Assembly: GCF_002934625.1 (NCBI RefSeq) | Contig: NZ_PTJD01000017.1 | Span: 34,113-98,112, forward strand | Source: Kineococcus xinjiangensis | Lineage (GTDB): Bacteria > Actinomycetota > Actinomycetes > Actinomycetales > Kineococcaceae | Reading direction: 5' to 3' | DNA length: 64,000 bases | Shown here: positions 62,998 to 64,000 of the stretch, piece after piece | Position numbering within the stretch: position 1 is the stretch's first letter | Layout of the letters: each line of letters opens with the position of its first letter | Program-made: the position numbers and the translations under genes | Notes under the pieces: generated by a model | The model's database searches: none | Told to the model about the DNA's origin: nothing | The model's input: only the letters and a program-made list of their open reading frames with translations

Positions 62998-63717
62998 TCA
63001 GCCCGGTGGATGTGGGCGCTGCCAGCTGAGGGTGTCGAGGTGGGGGTGCCGGCGCACGGCGTCGATGAGGTCACGCGGGCCGCTGACGTGGCTGGCCCAC
63101 AGGTCGTAGTCGGTCCACACCAGCCAGGAGCGGTCGGCGGGCCAGAGGTTGCTCGGGGTGAAGTCGTAGGGGCCGCGCGGGGACAGGATCTGCTCCAGGT
63201 CGCCGAGGCGGCACCGGTAGGTGACGGGGTGGTCGTAGTCGCCGGTGATGAGGGGGCAGTAGTAGGCGTAGACCTCGGTGCTCGCCCCGTCGCCGCAGTG
63301 CTGCAGGAGCACCTGCAGCAGGGCGCGGAAGGACACCTCATCCAGCGTCCCTTCGCAGGGGCCGTGGAGCGTCTGGGGCCAGGGGCCGGGAGAGAACCAG
63401 CGGAAGCACGGCGGCACGTCCAGGCTCGCCGGCTCGCGCATGCCGGGCAGCTCCGCCCAGCGTCGCCGGAGCCAGCCCGGCGCCGGGTGTTGGCTGTCCG
63501 GCGAGCCGGCCCCGCCGACGTCGTCTGCGCCGCGGTCCGGGCCCAGAGCCGGGCGGTCGGCCTCGCCCGGATCGAGGTAGGCGGCGTGCAGGATCCAGGT
63601 GCTGGTCTCACCGACAGCGTGCTCGAAGCCCGTCAGGCCCTCCTGGGCGGGGGACTCGCCCAGCCAGGTGAGGGTCGAGGCGTCGCGCAGCAGCGTCATG
63701 CCGGAGACCTCGATCAC
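62998..63717 (-). CDS. Array protein, unknown function, 239 residues
   Basis: Soluble, largest array gene. MIEVSGMTLLRDASTLTWLGESPAQEGLTGFEHA at the start, aromatic-rich middle (CFRWFSPGPWPQTLHGP), and SWLVWTDYDLWASHVSG near the end. GTG 63717 has AGGAGA about 11 bases upstream; ATG 63762 is a longer alternative. No family recognised. Confidence 0.65.
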   Translation of the reverse strand: MIEVSGMTLLRDASTLTWLGESPAQEGLTGFEHAVGETSTWILHAAYLDPGEADRPALGPDRGADDVGGAGSPDSQHPAPGWLRRRWAELPGMREPASLDVPPCFRWFSPGPWPQTLHGPCEGTLDEVSFRALLQVLLQHCGDGASTEVYAYYCPLITGDYDHPVTYRCRLGDLEQILSPRGPYDFTPSNLWPADRSWLVWTDYDLWASHVSGPRDLIDAVRRHPHLDTLSWQRPHPPG

Positions 63718-63765
63718 CTGTCCAGCATCTCCTGCGACAGCCAGCTGGGGCTTGACGAACATCCT

Positions 63766-63800
63766 CAATTCGGCAGAAGAGTGCGTTCGGGGCCGATCAT
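63766..63800 (+). repeat. Array repeat R10, truncated
   Basis: TTCGGCAGAAGAGTGCG, GTTCGGGG and CCGATCATGAT resemble the left half of R5/R9, then the match stops at 63800 where IS-like sequence begins. Confidence 0.5.
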
Positions 63801-64000
63801 GATTGGGTCTGGTGTGCAACTACTTGTCCACTTGACGTTCGGGCCAGTTGTCCTGCCTGAGCTGGGGTGGAAGTGCTCAGACGACGCTGCGCCCGCGTGC
63901 CGGGGTGAACCGCCCCGGCGAGTCCGGAGACTCCGTTCCTTGGGAAGGATGGAGTCATGTCAGGGAGCACGTCCAAGCGTTACCCCGCGGAGTTGCGTGA
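63801..64000 (+). mobile_element. Left end of an IS3-family insertion sequence (partial)
   Basis: Sequence switches from repeat R10 to TGGGTCTGGTGTGCAACT, followed by an unremarkable leader and orfA at 63957. The exact terminal inverted repeat and the right end are outside the window. Confidence 0.5.
63957..64000 (+). CDS. IS3-family transposase OrfA, first codons only
   Basis: ATG 63957 then MSGSTSKRYPAELR, the typical N-terminus of IS3/IS911 OrfA (HTH region starts just after). GGAAGGATGGAG lies upstream, and a GAGTC/GACTC hairpin is close to the start. Only 44 bases are visible. Confidence 0.7.
   Translation, partial: MSGSTSKRYPAELR

Noticed and set aside
57928..63800. att duplication of the tRNA-Phe end inside the array
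   Set aside because: No second copy of the tRNA 3-prime sequence was found by eye between 58063 and 64000.

Overview
The window is about 64 kb of very GC-rich DNA with dense, overlapping gene starts (ATGA and GTGA junctions), frequent GTG starts and mycothiol-type and mycobacterium-like gene families. It therefore comes from an actinobacterium. Gene content (DUF4383 membrane proteins, an actinobacterial 3-oxoacyl-reductase/thiolase/dehydratase locus, a lysine 6-transaminase cluster) would fit Kineosporiaceae such as Kineococcus, but that assignment is an inference. Most of the window reads as ordinary chromosome. The last 6 kb, after a tRNA cluster, is clearly different.

Layout. 1-3.1 kb: the N-terminal part of a DEAD-box RNA helicase and a CYTH-CHAD polyphosphate-type protein. 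3.1-7.0 kb: a sugar-oxidoreductase operon (Gfo/Idh/MocA, DUF6807/PmoA-like, cupin) behind a promoter with a perfect LacI-type operator, then an AroE-like shikimate dehydrogenase. 7.0-8.8 kb: a TPP riboswitch driving thiD-tenA. 8.9-13.5 kb: a DUF4383 protein, a DUF2993 lipid-binding protein, and an operon of a His-Gly-rich exported protein with a two-component system. 13.5-17.8 kb: WYL regulator, maleylpyruvate-isomerase-like protein, thioredoxin, haloacid dehalogenase and a DHH phosphoesterase. 17.9-24.5 kb: tRNA-Lys, a GAF-PP2C phosphatase, a secreted alpha/beta hydrolase, a divergent membrane-protein/XRE pair around a perfect inverted repeat, and a GNAT enzyme. 24.5-33.8 kb: a secreted ExeM-type nuclease with RTX repeats, a GAF-PAS histidine kinase, a second DUF4383 protein, an MFS carrier, two SDR enzymes (one DprE2-like) and a membrane protein.

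33.9-38.9 kb holds a lysine-catabolic operon: lysine 6-transaminase, DUF1338 2-oxoadipate dioxygenase (HglS) and aminoadipate-semialdehyde dehydrogenase, with an Lrp/AsnC regulator upstream. Together these take lysine through aminoadipate to 2-hydroxyglutarate. 39.0-43.3 kb is a second sugar operon (ThuA, two Gfo/Idh/MocA enzymes, a TIM-barrel isomerase), again with a LacI-like operator overlapping its promoter. 43.5-53.1 kb carries a thioesterase, a DUF3616 protein, and a beta-oxidation-like locus (MaoC, FabG4-like, thiolase; divergent TetR and acyl-CoA dehydrogenase). Its set of gene types resembles the Mycobacterium tuberculosis htdX-fabG4-fadA2-fadE5 region. A drug-type MFS exporter follows. 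53.3-57.6 kb carries a small protein, a PAS-GGDEF-EAL protein, a PHP phosphoesterase and topoisomerase IB.

57.7-58.1 kb is a tRNA operon (Glu, Asp, Phe) with a strong terminator. From there to about 63.8 kb the sequence becomes an array of ten small genes: exported proteins, a DUF2975/HTH pair, a free-standing CHC2 zinc finger, an SRPBCC-like protein and unknowns. The intergenic gaps carry copies of one repeat family, all in the same orientation. The last copy is cut by what looks like the left end of an IS3-family element whose orfA begins at 63957. This repeat-punctuated array is the most unusual structure in the window. It looks like a gene-cassette array without a visible integrase. A second general theme is that many genes have a TANNNT box six to nine bases before the start codon, which suggests leaderless transcripts.
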